Source: Monomorium pharaonis
Taxonomy: Eukaryota > Arthropoda > Insecta > Hymenoptera > Formicidae
DNA length: 64,000 nucleotides
Reading direction: 5' to 3'
Assembly: GCF_013373865.1 (NCBI RefSeq)
Contig: NC_050469.1
Coordinates: 25,904,046-25,968,045 of the forward strand
Positions within the stretch are counted from its first letter, which is position 1; each line of letters opens with the position of its first letter. Under the pieces are notes generated by a model. That model saw only the letters and a program-made list of their open reading frames with translations. It had not been told where the DNA came from and made no database searches. Positions 23,233 through 36,386 of the stretch are shown piece after piece. A program made the position numbers and the translations under genes.

Positions 23233-25367
23233 ATGGCCGATAATGCCATTGGAGGCGACGACGAGCTCCTGAAAAATATTAAAACACTCCTCTGGGGTTC
23301 ATCCGTCAAGGAAGACGTTTTCAAGCGATGGGCGCAAGGTACTGAAGCACCGCGTGAAGGAGCCTTGCTCCTAAGTTGTGATTATGCATTGTAAACATAC
23401 AAATTTACATGTGTTCCAAAATTTAATGACCAATGAGTGGCGATAAAATTGTAATTAATTTTCACTAAAAATTGTCTAAAAACACTTTTATATATGCATA
23501 ATGCCTTCTCTGATGTTATATCTCTATCTATATTATTCTTTGATGTATAAAAAGTTTCGCTTGACATTCATGGAATTGATTGACTTTATAATTCTCTACA
23601 AAGTTTGAATGTAGCTCTTGTGTATCTATTCTATAATAAATACAAAATATAACATTATGGATATCTGGTAGCAAGAGAAATATTATAAATATATTACCGT
23701 ATATGCTATATGTTAATTATCTCTGTGTTGTAGGCTTCTATTTCAGCATAGACGAACCTACTGCGCTTATACAGAGAGAGGGTGGACCCTGCGCTGTGAT
23801 AGCTGCAGTTCAAGCATTTATTTTGAAGCAATTACTGCTGGAGAGCGATGTCATAACTTGGAAGGCCATTAAGGCCGAAAAGTGTGATCAACTGCTTGTG
23901 AAAGCTATGACTGAAATTATTAATCAAGCTGCTGACATTCAGGACCCTAAGTATTCAGTAGTGCACGCCAATGATTCTAATGGCTTTGCATGTAGCAAGG
24001 AAGGCACCGATTCAAAGTTAGCTGAGTCGACAGTGAATTCAACCCAAGATGGCGATGGTAGTCAAATTAATGAGATGCCGGTTACCAAACAAACGTCGTT
24101 AGAATCGGAAGTTTTTCACTCTCAATTAAGGTACGTTTGTACTGCCAAAAAATAATTCCCTAATGAAGGAATTATTCGATTCTATAATATTGTGCTATTG
24201 ATTAATAATTTTTTTATTGATTGTTATTCCAGGATATTTACCACAAGTAGCATCGATGACGTGGAGGATTTCTTTACGGAACGAATTGGGATGTTGAAAG
24301 AGCAGTATGGTATATTACTGCTACTTTATACAGTGATGTGTACAAAAGGGATTTCGGAAATATGCTTTGAAATGTCGGACCCTGCAGAACCCATGATCGA
24401 TTCTACTTATGGATATGGGAGCCAAAGTTTAATCAATCTAATGCTTACTGGCCGGGCAGTTAGTCACGTCTGGGATCATGATCAAGATATTAGTGGATTA
24501 AGTAAGATGACCTTTTTTTTTTAATTTAATGACTATTACCTCAATTTAATATATATTTCATTATGTATAAAATTGATGTAATTATTCTAATATGCCTTAA
24601 ACCCAGATTTTTTTTCTATGAATTAACACGTTGCATTATTTTTCAGAATTACGCGGTATTGATAAGCAGAATACGGTGGGATTCCTCACTCTGCTGGAGC
24701 ATTTGCGATATTGCGAAGTGGGAACATTTTTGAAATCACCGTCGCATCCAATCTGGGTGCTAGGATCGGACACACATTTAACCGTGCTTTTCTCTACAGA
24801 GAAGCGACTAGTGAGTCCAGAAACGCCGTCGGAGCAAGCAAGAAGAATTTTCAAGCGCTTTGATCCGGAAGGGAATAATTTTATTGCAGCGAATTTGCTG
24901 CAAGATGTGTTAGCGGAATTAGGATTGGTAGCCGATGCGGAATAGTACGTACTCATTTTTTTTATCAATATCAATAGATATATGAAATCCGTTTTAAATT
25001 TGATTCTAATTTTGACTGTCAAAATAGTGTTAGCAAGTTTTACATCAAATGTTCTTGCAGCGTCGATATCATGAGGAAAAAACTGGACAATGAAAATTTA
25101 GGGATAATACTTCTTGCGTCGTTTATGGACGAATTCTTTCCCGAGGAACCACGTATGTGCCCAGACATGTTCGTCTTGTATCACTACAATGGTCTACAGC
25201 GTAGTAATCCGGAAAATAGAGTGAAATATCACAAGGGACAAGCGGTATTGCTCGAGTGCACCGTAAAATGTATCATGGATAGCAATCCTATGCTGACAGT
25301 CCTGCAGACGAAATGGCCGAGGATTGAGATACAATGGGACATAGGACAAAATCCTAGTTTAAATTAG
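23233..25367 (+). CDS. MINDY3: Ubiquitin carboxyl-terminal hydrolase MINDY-3 (FAM188A/CARP)
   Basis: Deubiquitinase of the MINDY family, which trims Lys48-linked polyubiquitin. Five exons: 23233-23338, 23734-24130, 24233-24501, 24647-24944 and 25061-25367. All junctions are GT-AG and phase-consistent, giving 458 aa (human about 445). The active-site block TALIQREGGPCAVIA places the catalytic Cys at residue 55. The catalytic His lies in GSDTHLTVLFS, at about residue 301. A single EF-hand-like insert (ARRIFKRFDPEGNNFI) follows; its loop ends in Leu rather than the usual Glu, so calcium binding is doubtful. The C-terminus ends NPSLN as in animal orthologues. The start codon is the only ATG in frame in exon 1. 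It converges with LEO1 about 1.8 kb downstream. Confidence 0.95.
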
Positions 25368-27195
25368 AATTTATAAAACTCTGTAATATATATGTATACA
25401 ATGGAGCTGACGCATAGAGTGACCTGACCGAGCGCTTCTATAGAATATCGTTGAGAGGATTACCACTTTTAAGATCGTAGTCTAGTCAAATCGGCCATCT
25501 GGTTCGCATTGGTGAATATCGAGTATATATCTGCCAATAAGAAATATTAATTATTTCCATGGAATATGTGGTATTCGTGACGCATGGTCAGTAATGGAAA
25601 CTATTAAGGATACCTACAATTTATGTCAAAGTATTGCACCGCACTGACTGTGTGTCAACGAGATAAAAATAACTTATTTTTATTGAATGTTTTTATTGAC
25701 TATATTATCAGAATCGTAATCTATAATTTTAATAGCTCTCGAGAGAACTAATGAAAAATAATTTCTTAGCACAATAGAATTTTACGATGGTCGATTGTAA
25801 GTAATTCACAGTGACATGGTTTAAAGAAAAATTAAAGAATTTTCTGCTTACGTGCGGTTTACTTCATAATGAAGATTTTCGTTCTATTACATTACATGCG
25901 GAAAATAACGAACTCTAAGAGGGTTCCAATGAAAAATTCGGTAAATATCTAAAAGCGTTACTCTCGAAAACATAGGTTTTCTTTATAACAATCAACAAAA
26001 TTAGTAAAAATGAAATATGTAGTAATTTTTAGAGGGCCTATTTTTATTAAACAATTCTTAAGAAAAAAATATTTATAAAATGTGGAACAGTACAAATTTT
26101 GACCACGTTTTGAGCTGTAAATAGGGGATGTGGGATGTATTTCGCTTCATGTAAAAAAATATGAAGTCTGTAATTGTTTTATTTCACACAAGTTTTCGAC
26201 TTTCCACGCGAAATGAAGTCCACCGTACATCTCTTCCTGGTTACAAAGCAAAGCAACATCTTTATTACTGTATTACTCCATAAATTTGTTTTTTTTTGTT
26301 AACTGTTTAATAAAAACATGGCCCCTTCTAAAAACTATAAACATAAAATTTGTTAACATTAATTTTATAGATTTTTATAAAGAAAATTTGTGTTTTGAGG
26401 GGATGGTATTCTTGGATATTTATCAAAAATTCATTTTGTTATATATTATATAGATAAAATGTTACTAAAGTATTACGAGACGTCATTATTTTGAAATTTC
26501 CTATACGTTATTATTTCGCTGTTCTTGCCGTAAGAATTTCTTTATTCAAAGCAATTTTGAAAAGCGCCATTTAAATAAAATTGTTAAGTTACATTTCAAG
26601 TCCTCTTTCGATTAAAAACGTAATGAAAATCAGAAATATATGAATTTCTTAAAAATCGACGCGTGAGGTAAAAGATAACGCGCACTCTTTCGGAATACTA
26701 CGTAATATATGATAATTTTAATAGATATTTGGTCAATGTTTATTTTATATGACTTTTGCAAAACTGCAGTTACGGTGTTAAATATATAATAAACTTACTA
26801 CTTTTGAAAAATAGTTATTGCAACATAATTTTATTGCTTTAGTATCGGTAATTAAATTTCCAACCTGTGCGAAGATTCTTAAATAATTTTAAATTGTATA
26901 CAAATTCTAACAGTTTATTACTTTTTAATATTGCAAAAATGTTATTTTAAAAGCATTGGCAGCAAAATAGATTGATTCGATATGTTTACAAATTTATGTA
27001 AATTTATTTGTTTTGGACTATTTCAAATATGCATTTATTGTTTTATTTACATCATACGCAAATCTGATATTATCTATAACATTAGATACTATTTATTTAA
27101 CGCTATTTGCATCGTGTGCCATAATGGTGAACTATTATGTTGTTATAAAAAGAAAAAAACGTTTATTTACTAAATTTTGAATTATATATACATTT
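25368..27195. other. Convergent intergenic spacer between MINDY3 and LEO1
   Basis: AT-rich, with the 3' UTRs of the two flanking genes presumably inside. No coding exon or clear repeat is seen. Confidence 0.5.
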
Positions 27196-29855
27196 TCAGT
27201 CACTCGCATCATCAGCTTGATTATCGTCTCCGCCGCTAATCGCAGAACTCTCAGAATTGGATTCTTCGTCTGAATCTTTAAGAATTTTTCCTTTAATATT
27301 CTTTTTCGGTCTATGTGTCTCAATGTCCGAACCTTCCTCATCCGAAGAATAAATATTCGATGCTGAAATAAAAACGTTTTTTAAATCATAAATCAGTCCT
27401 ATTGGACAAATAAATTAACCTAATGTTAATTTATACGTAAAGTATGAAGATGATACATTTTGAAGTTAAATTTAACACATTTTAACATGAATGATATTGT
27501 GAGACTTGTTTCAGAAAAAAACCATTAATGTTTAAGTATAAAGTAAAATATTAAATAACCTTTAGAAGGAATCGCTGCGCCTTTTTTGTATTTATTTTTT
27601 ATAGCTGCCAGTGAGATTGCACCTTCGTCATCGGAACCGTCATCGTGATAAGCATCACCACTGTACGCTCCTGTACTACCACGGTTAGTATTTCTAATAC
27701 CGCCAGTACTTTTCTTCGTTTTGTTTTGAACTCGCATAGCCATACGTAGCTTTTCTTCCTCTTTCTGTAAAATAAAATGAGTAATTAGAAACAATATAAA
27801 ATGCAATAGCATAATAATTTTTAACATATGTGTAGAAAATATGTACATGTGATAGATACACACCTTTATCATCTCATATCTATTCTGATCTGGGTTCATT
27901 CCTACTTGGGAAAGAACCTTAATGCCAGAAGTCTTTTGCGACCTGTCGGCCAAAGACATAGTCATCTTTCTGTGCGTGAATGATTCGGTGGAGTGCGGCC
28001 GGAATGTTAGCTTCGTTCGGAATACCGCTTGACCCTGCAGACCTGTACCTTGACGAATGTAAAGGTGATTGTGATCGCCCTGCAGCGGCTGTTTGTACAC
28101 ATCGAAGATCTCCGAACCCAAATGCAAGGACATGCTACCATCCGACCATTTTACAAATCTCGCGTTACTCTGCTTTACCATTTTGCCTTCGTCGTTGAAC
28201 ATCTCCTTCCACCTCAATGTATTTTCAACTTTGAGCTTTAGTCGAGCGCGACCTTCTTCGTCCAGAGTTTCCTCCTCGTCGATTTCATCCTCGTAGGTTT
28301 CGTGATCGAACGGTCTTGTTTCAACAGATAGAAAATTTGGCAGCTTTACGAAGTGAATTTCGCGTCCCAGATCGGTACTGATTTTCGGAATTTCCACGTC
28401 AATTCGAGTTTCTGGAGGTGGCTCTGGTTCTTCTTCTTTATCTTTATCCTCCTCCTACACATAGAAACACATTTAATGTTAAAATATCCATAATCTTTTC
28501 GACAAAGTCCTTTGCCGAAAAAAATATTTTAATATTCATAAAAAAAGTGAAAACTTTGTTTCTCGTCTCATTAACTCACGTCTTCGATAATAGCTCGGTG
28601 GCTTGGACCCTCTCCACCGCTCTCGGATCTGCCGCGGCTGTGACTCCGACTTCTACTCCTACTCCTACTTCTGCTCCTACTTTTGCTTCTGCTACGACTT
28701 CTGCTTCTACTTTTGCTCCGACTGCGACTCCGTTCTCTTTCATTCTTCTCATCCTTTTTATCCTTCTCATCGTCCGTACTAATGTCACTTGCATCACCAA
28801 ACAACGCGTCCGCAGTTGGAGCAACGCTATTCTCTTTGTCAGCTGTCTCATTCTCGGAATCCGAATTTATTATCGGTTTACTTCGTTTCACAATTTTTTC
28901 TGTGTCCGAGCCAGAGCTGCTGCGTTGCCGTTTATTCTTCAACTGTTCTTCTTCGTCACTGTCATCGGATTTCGGGCTTCCATCTAACAAAAAAAATTTA
29001 ATATTAAACAATTAAATAATAGTAACTTATCAGAAAGAAAATATTGCATATTGAAACTAATAAAACAGAGCGATGCAAACCTGTCTGTTTGAAGGATTTG
29101 TTCGACTCATTATCGCTCTTGTTGGGACTTTTGGATCGCGATCTCTTGACGTCAGATCTTTCGGAACTCGCTCTCTTCGTCGACTCGTCAAGCTTCCTTG
29201 AGGACGCGGACGAATTTGACCGCCTCTCCGTCGGACTCGTGGAACCCGCTGACTTGTTGCTCCTCTGAGAGGACGCACTTCGTGATCTACGACTCTTCGG
29301 AGAGTCGTAACCAGAGGCGTTGGACGCGGGGGAGGCTGGAGTCTTGGACTTTCTTTCCACCGATCTGGAGCGCGCAGACCTTGAACTGACCGGTGACTTC
29401 GGACTCGAGGAGTGTACGCTACCGCGCGGGGACGGCGAGCGCGATCGGGGCGACTTTTGCGAGTCCGCCGAGCTGGCGCGAGAGGCTACCGACTTCGGGG
29501 TGCCGCTCCTGGACCGTGGAGAGCCGGACTTCTCGCTCTGCACGGAGCCGACGCTCGAACGTCTCGAGCCAGATCCGACCGGTGATCCGGACGGGCTTTC
29601 CGATCTGCGACTGCCGTCCAGTTTGTTTGACCCGACCGGACTCTGGCTGGTGGACCTCGAGGCACGGCTACCACTGGCGTTCGATGCGGGCGAAGCCGGC
29701 GCTCCGTTCTCGTCCTCGGAGTGCTCGCTCCTTTCGCCCGTTTGCACTGGAGCCTGTGACGCTCGGCTACCGCTACGACTCGATCTCGAGGACGCGGAAG
29801 CATTGTCGGATTCTGATCCTAAAAACATGTAGTCAGAAATCACAGCGTCGGTCAT
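27196..29855 (-). CDS. LEO1: RNA polymerase-associated protein LEO1 (Paf1 complex)
   Basis: Subunit of the nuclear Paf1 elongation complex (Drosophila Atu), which couples Pol II elongation to H2B ubiquitination and H3 methylation. Exons on the minus strand: 29855-29081, 28983-28580, 28454-27864, 27764-27560 and 27362-27196, all phase-consistent, giving 713 aa. Residues 1-258 are almost entirely Ser/Arg/Asp/Lys ([17 protein letters not shown] and similar). Residues 259-393 have acidic DDSDEEEQ patches and then a long RS/KS-dipeptide tract. The conserved core starts at about residue 414 ([20 protein letters not shown]) and includes [26 protein letters not shown] and [17 protein letters not shown]. 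The tail is acidic ([11 protein letters not shown]). The first Met is the ORF start; a short hidden intron near MFLGSESD cannot be excluded. Confidence 0.93.
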
Positions 29856-31550
29856 CGTGGCAATGATACAGGGCGTTCACCGTAAAAGTCGCAAACATTT
29901 AAAGTTATTAACCATTGCGCAATGAAATTTAATGCTTTAAAATAGAAAACCGAATTTTGACAGTTAGATCACTTTTGCGATAAACTGCGATAAACGTCTC
30001 AAATATAACCTCAAAGCAGAATGTCGCTGAACAACAAGTCGTGACATATTAATATTATTGGAACACCAGAATTTACGGAAAAATGATAAAAACACATCCA
30101 TCGATGTTTACGTACCAGAATCGCCGCTGGAGTCACGCAAAGTTTCTCGTACCGGTGACATGTTTACCATGTGTTTGGGACAGTTTGGGGTTCGTAACGA
30201 AGCTACTTCAAGCTGCTTCAAAATAGCTCTTCAAGCTTCAAGCCGCTCAGGCGAGAAACGGCTTGTACGTATGATTTAGCAGTGCATGCTGCATCGAAAG
30301 AAACGACGTGACAGTCGTACCTTCCGTTCGTTGTCACCTTCTGTTAAGTTTTATTATTTTTTTTAAGAAACGAGAGGTTAGTTGATTTCCTCGCGGCTCA
30401 ATTTTTCAGGCAATCTTCTGATGATATTTTTCTCGTTTTTGCGAACGTCTGATTTCTGTACCCGTTTCATTTCGAGTGTAGAAAGCACAGTACAGCTACG
30501 GAGAATTCTTGATTGAGAATTTTTCATGAATGTTAAAACGCGTATTATATAAAAAGATAATAAGAAAAAATTTAAAAAAAGAAATAGGGAAAGAAAAAAA
30601 ATGAATAATTTAATTACAAAACAATATAGCTTCTGATCTATATAAAAAATGTGCTTATTATAAAAATGTCGCGTTTTATTCGATTTTTATTATTAATGAA
30701 GGACAAAAAAGCATACTAATATCTTTATAAGTGTGAATATGATATGTATAAAAGAAGTGTCTATATGTATAAAAGAGGTAAATAATTAGAGATCCATATC
30801 GTTACATATTTTAACATATATTCAGATAGAATAATTAAACATTTTATTATTGAAAAGTCGCTAGATCCCAGACAAAAAAAAGAATATATATAAAATTGTT
30901 TAAACATAATTTGTATTTTTAACAACTTAATAGTAAAGTACGTGCTAAAATCGATATTTAATAATAATTGTAAACATTTATACAGCACATTATATGATTT
31001 ATAATTGATCATTAAAAAACAAACACTATTGAATATAATCATTTCAACAAAGGTTTATAATATTGCTTGAATATCCTTGGAGTAAATATTTTTTAAACTC
31101 TCCAGTCTAATTACAGCATAAGTAATCCGATGTTTTATAATGCAAATATATCAATCATTTCTCACATTATTTTATCATTGCATAATTTCTACCAGTGATC
31201 TTTCACACAAGTCGATTTAATATATATTTCTCTATAAAGAATTATGTTTATATCTAACAAGAATAGCTTAAAATAAAACCAAGAGGTATATCCAAGTACT
31301 GATTTTATCAGTATAGATACTCAAAATACTGACTTAAACTTTTATGCAAATATCAAGGAATTCTTGCGATCAATTCGAGATATATTAGAAACAAATATTG
31401 AATCTTTTACATATTAAAATTATAACAAATCAATACAGATTGTGAACAATCTTATGTCAATACATTTTTGCAATCACAAGATTGATAAAAGAAAATTGAA
31501 ATAATTAATTCTTTAGTAAGAAGCAATTCGACCTAAAATATCTAGTGATT
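29856..31550. other. Intergenic region upstream of LEO1, no gene seen
   Basis: The LEO1 promoter presumably lies just above 29855, with no TATA box recognised. The rest is AT-rich without coding signal. Confidence 0.45.
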
Positions 31551-31700
31551 TATTCCTAAAGAAAGAATAGTATTAGACTCGTGAAAAACTATTCGAAATT
31601 ATTGGAAAAACTATTCAAATTCAATATATATGTATATTGTACACTTACATTACTTTCAATAATTTTTCCTCCGTGAGTCTAATACTTTTCCATAAGGATA
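31551..31700. mobile_element. MITE sharing CCTTATGGAAAA ends
   Basis: 150 bp. The left arm TATTCCTAAAGAAAGAATAG continues AGTATTAGACTC. The reverse-complemented right arm TATCCTTATGGAAAAGTATT continues TAGACTCACGG. The end motif matches the element at 16916-17038, so they are probably one family. Confidence 0.5.
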
Positions 31701-32423
31701 AATTTCGTACATATCTGTAATTAAAAACAATGAAATGCAGACTTAATACAGAGGCAGTGAAGTAATTCAAGTAACTTCAAAACAATATATTATTGAATGG
31801 AGAATCAAAATTATCCGAATAAATCCTTGTCAAATTGCTTTTTTTCGAAAAACTGTTTTCATAATTGCAGTGTATGAAATATTCCTAATTATTCAATTCA
31901 CCCTCAAAGCATATACTAATAATCAGCTGTGCAATAACATTCCAAGTGTAAAATATAAATTATTGATCTACTACAGATTTATTTGTAGTTTTTAAATTGC
32001 AATCGAAAAGTGTTATTACGAAATAAATTGGACCCGTAAGTCTACGAAATTATTTATGCATGATATTCATCTCATCTATATTACTTATGTAATTGTACTT
32101 ACAAGTACTAGGCTTTCCTTGTTATAAATAATTGAGTATTCAGAATGACTGAAGAAACATTTTATATTTAGTTGAAAAGTTGCAGAGGCAATCACATGTA
32201 TGTTACATTATTTTTTAATAGACAATTTTTAATATTTTTTTAAAATATATGTATTTATAACTAACATGTATGTTCGTTTTGAAAGAATGAAAATTATATG
32301 ACAAACAAACTTTCTTACATATTTTTATTCAAGTCGAATAAATAAAGATTAAAACTTTATTTACTCTGTATATAGCTGCAATCATTCATCATGCAACTCA
32401 AAATTTATGCAATGAATGCTTAA

Positions 32424-32541
32424 GGCTGCGTTCCGTTTCACGTATGATGCGCGTAATGCATTGTTCATTTTTGTTTAACGTCAGACAAACAACAAAGATG
32501 AATGATGCATTATGCGCATTATGCGTAAAACGGAACGCAGC
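32424..32541. mobile_element. piggyBac-type hairpin MITE flanked by TTAA
   Basis: 118-bp hairpin. The left end GGCTGCGTTCCGTTTCACG and the reverse-complemented right end GCTGCGTTCCGTTTTACGC are followed by matching arms out to about 55 bp each (ATGCGC, TAATGCAT, TTCAT, TTTGTT). TTAA occurs directly on each side (32420-32423 and 32542-32545), the target duplication of piggyBac-like elements. Noncoding. Confidence 0.75.
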
Positions 32542-32741
32542 TTAAGACGTTCAAATACATGTGTTACGTGGATCTTAAAATATAATTTACTCTGAGTGTA
32601 TAAGGATATTTTATACGTAATCGCAATTTTTATAACAAATTTTCATTATACACTCAAAGACAATTACATATGTAAATATAATATACATCTATCTACATAC
32701 ACACTCACACAACTTTTAGTTTAGTTCACATATGTTATCTA

Positions 32742-35700
32742 TTATGCTTGCAGTTCTTGCAGTCTCCTACACGAGGGTGTTTCGAGATTTTTAGCTTTCA
32801 AGAACAGATCTTGATCTCCCAAATTACGAGCCTTCCACATTATACCTTCTCCTATTAGAAAATAAGTTTTAAATATCTTCAAAATGTTTACAAAGGAAAG
32901 TTCATGTTAACTATAGAATATTATAATAAAATTAATGTGAAAAATATGAGAGGTATCAGAAGAAATAAAAGAAGCAAAAGAATACATACTGTAACTCTTT
33001 TCCCTGGCGCAGTTCTGTCTCAAGTTACTCACATATTCTTCTTCAATTGAAATTTCTAGCCTACGTAAACTGCCTTGATATTCACTATGAAAGTTTTCCT
33101 TAACGTAATATGGCACTTTCAAAACTTGAGTTGTTCTGGCCACGGAATATTTCCTATAAACAAAAAAAATCAAATATGTTATAAAAATCCTTATTGATAC
33201 CTAGATAAATTAGAGCTAGTGCTGTCACTGATTGATGACATATTGCATATTTTGCTGGAATAGCTGTAAATACTACAAGAAAAAATAATTAATTTTTGAG
33301 CTAAACTTTTGTTAGGTAACTTGAATCTTAATTCTAATAATAAAATGTTTTTATTATATTACAAAACAATTGAAATAGATTTTCCGCTATTTGTTTTAAA
33401 TATAGGTTAATTTCTTTCTGACTTTTTATAATGAGCCTTGTGAATGGGATTTGAATCTCTAATAGTATTGAATTTAATTCATGCAATATCAAAAGGAACA
33501 GCAATAATTGCATGTCATTCGTGTTGAAGAATTGCGCAGTGAAGATGTAAGTTATTTAATAAACAGTATACTAGAAACATCTGTCAATGCTACGTCATAC
33601 AAAGTACAATTATACATATAAATATATCAGTATGAAATAAAATTCAAGTATTAATTAAATTTTAACTAAACAAAAAAATCGAAATATATACGAAAATATG
33701 ATAAAGATTTCAATAAAAACGATTTCTCACAAAGTATACACTACAAATTCGTGAATATTTTGTTGCCAATCATGACAGCTACAAAAGTAGTTTCAAAAAA
33801 TTATGTGATAATATACTACATATTTTTTTTAAACAAGGCGAAATAAAAACAACTTCAAAAATATATTTACTTCATTTTTTGTACTAAACGTATTCACATT
33901 TTTTGCTGCTCAGTTTTATAAACTGCTTTTTAAAATAAATAAAATTTAATATTTGAAGTTGTATTATAAAAGACATCTTTACACGAATCGTAATAATTTT
34001 AATTTCCCTTTTGCACAATTTTTTCATTATGATGTATCAAAAAATAATGTCATTCCAGCACATAATGTCAATTCCGACCACCACTCCAAATCCTACTTTT
34101 CCGTTATAGTATGACATCGCATGGAACCAATACTTACGGACTCGAATGCAGACTATATACTGGATCAGATATGAAAAAACTACTCATCATTGTTAATAGT
34201 ATTAATAACAGAACTGGTAACATCTGGAGAAACGTGGTGTATCCGTTTGCTTGCTAAAAAATATAGTATGATTAAAAAAATATTTTGAAATTGTGCTAAA
34301 ACACAAAAGTCTCTACTCTACCTGAGAATGAGCATGTTGCGCTTGTGCTTCCGATTGTCGCATCCATCTTCCACCTGGCCGACGCATATAAAATTCTTGT
34401 TGTGGAAAGCCAACACCAAAAAACATGTTAAACAATTCTTCGGCTGTAATATCAGCTGAAAAAAAATATATTGATTACATTTCAATATGTGAATTAGTAT
34501 AATATTCTTTTAGAACACACAATTCTTAATGCTCTCTCTTACCTTCAAATCCGCGAGTATAGTTGTAATGCGTGTGACCACGGTTGTGTACATTTTGCAT
34601 TCTTTCTTCGTCAGAACCGTACATGTCATATTGCTTTCGTTTTTCTGGATCGGTAAGAATAGCAACTGCATTGCCAATAGCTGCAACAAACATACATTTT
34701 TTATATAATAATGCAGATATATTTGCAACTTCTTTTTTTTCACTATCCTGATGTACCTTTAAAGGCTTCAGCAGCACCTGGTGCTTTGTTTTTGTCAGGA
34801 TGTAACTGAAGCGCTAATTTTTTGTAAGCTTTCTTTATGTCGCTGTCTGTAGCATCTTTGCTGACTCCTAAGATGTCATAGTAATCCTTGCATTTCTTTA
34901 TCCTAGAATAATAAAAATTCTTGTTTAAAAAAGCACATTTATGTAAGATAATTGATAACAAAAAAAGATCAATATTGAATACCAATTTAGACTAACTTTA
35001 AACTCGTTTAACTTTTTCTTTTTTTAGGGTCTAAGAAAAAGATAAAAAATAAGCTAAACCAAAAAGTTTCATAAAATATAAATTAAACTCAATAAAAACA
35101 AATATGTATTTAACAAAAACAATGTAATTATGTTGTCCTCAAGTAATTAAAACAATCTTAAAATATTTATACCTCTTTACATGCTCCAACTGATCTTTCG
35201 AATATTCGGAATTACTCTGGGAATGTGTTCCATCCTTAGTAACATTTTGACGCTTTCTAACATTAGGCTCAGCTGACTCAGATTTCTGGTTCTGCTTGGA
35301 GAGCACCGTTACCTCTGCCAGCAGTTCTATAAGTATAATTATTCAATTCCTGTAACCATCAGTAATTTGACAAAAAAAATGTGTAAATAAAAAATGTTTG
35401 ATTGTGCACAATAAATAGAATAAATGGAAACAGAGAACATAGAATAAGGAAAAGTTTAATATTAACATGTAAACGTAATTTATTAGCATAATAAAGGAAA
35501 TAAATAAATAAAATTGTATTCTGTATGCTGTATCTTGTGATGCAATACATAACCCAGATAGCACGAAATATTTATAAAATATTTATAAGAAAGAAAAATA
35601 ATTATGATAAATATTTTGTATATATTTTTATGTCCGAATTTGTCAGGTATAAAAAAAATTATGATAAACATTTATGAAAATATTAAAAATAAATATTTAT

Positions 35701-36386
35701 ACCATTATTATCAAAGAATGTAAAAAATATTTCAAGTTCATATACCATAAATATTTTTCAGTACATTATTGTTGATAATAATTATTGTATCATTTCTAAA
35801 TGGTTTATGAAAATAATTATATAATCTTTAAAAAATATTTTTTGAAAATAAATTTGTAAAATATTTATAAATATTTATGATAATATTTTGTGCTATCTAA
35901 GAAAGCTTATTCTTTTTAGCCTGAACATCTTCAGGTTTTCACGACTCATCTTTCCTCCACTTCTCTTCCTATTGGAAAAAAAAAGAATGAAGATAAACTG
36001 TGTGCAAGAAATTCAGTTAAAAAGAAAAGACTTATATATTACACTGTCCCTCGTTAACCATTCTAGTCTCTCTTTCCTATTATTCCTTCCTTTTATTCCA
36101 TACACTATACAGCTTCTTATTTAGCTTGAATATACGTGACTGACGAAAAATCAACAGTCCATCAAGTGGCACGGCGTGCCACGTGCGTGGCGAGAAGGGA
36201 TCCTCCAAGTGAGGAGTCGACGCCTGCGAGAGGAAATTGCAAGACTCACGTACCCTCGGCCTTCTTCGTCGGAAAGAGTCTCTGGGCCTTGCGAGCGAAT
36301 TTCTCGGCCTCGTCGTACTTTCTGTCCCGCATAAACCGCTCCGCGAGCTCCAGGCACCGTTCCGCCTCGTCCTTGTTGCTGTCCAT
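32742..36386 (-). CDS. DNAJB14: DnaJ homolog subfamily B member 12/14, ER-membrane J protein
   Basis: Type II Hsp40 of the ER membrane, whose J domain recruits cytosolic Hsp70 for membrane-protein quality control. Eight exons on the minus strand: 36386-36254, 35326-35173, 34902-34757, 34680-34543, 34455-34322, 34253-34138, 33153-32990 and 32851-32742, all phase-consistent, giving 364 aa (human DNAJB14 about 379). The N-terminus [19 protein letters not shown] and the motif KAQRLFPT match the family. The J domain runs from about residue 102 ([20 protein letters not shown]) to 165, with HPD at 130-132. A Phe/Gln/Arg-rich linker ([20 protein letters not shown]) follows. One transmembrane helix lies at about 245-263 ([18 protein letters not shown]). 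The C-terminal domain ends [10 protein letters not shown]12 and B14 cannot be separated in insects, which have one such gene. It is divergent to RpL39. Confidence 0.93.
35556..35898. mobile_element. MITE with AGATAGCAC ends in DNAJB14 intron 1
   Basis: 343 bp. The left end AGATAGCACGAAATATTTAT and the reverse-complemented right end AGATAGCACAAAATATTATC match. The interior is built of repeated AAATATTTATAA motifs on both strands. Noncoding. Confidence 0.65.

Noticed and set aside
29320..29866. Plus-strand frames of 170 and 157 codons
   Set aside because: Antisense to the low-complexity Ser/Arg region of LEO1 exon 1.
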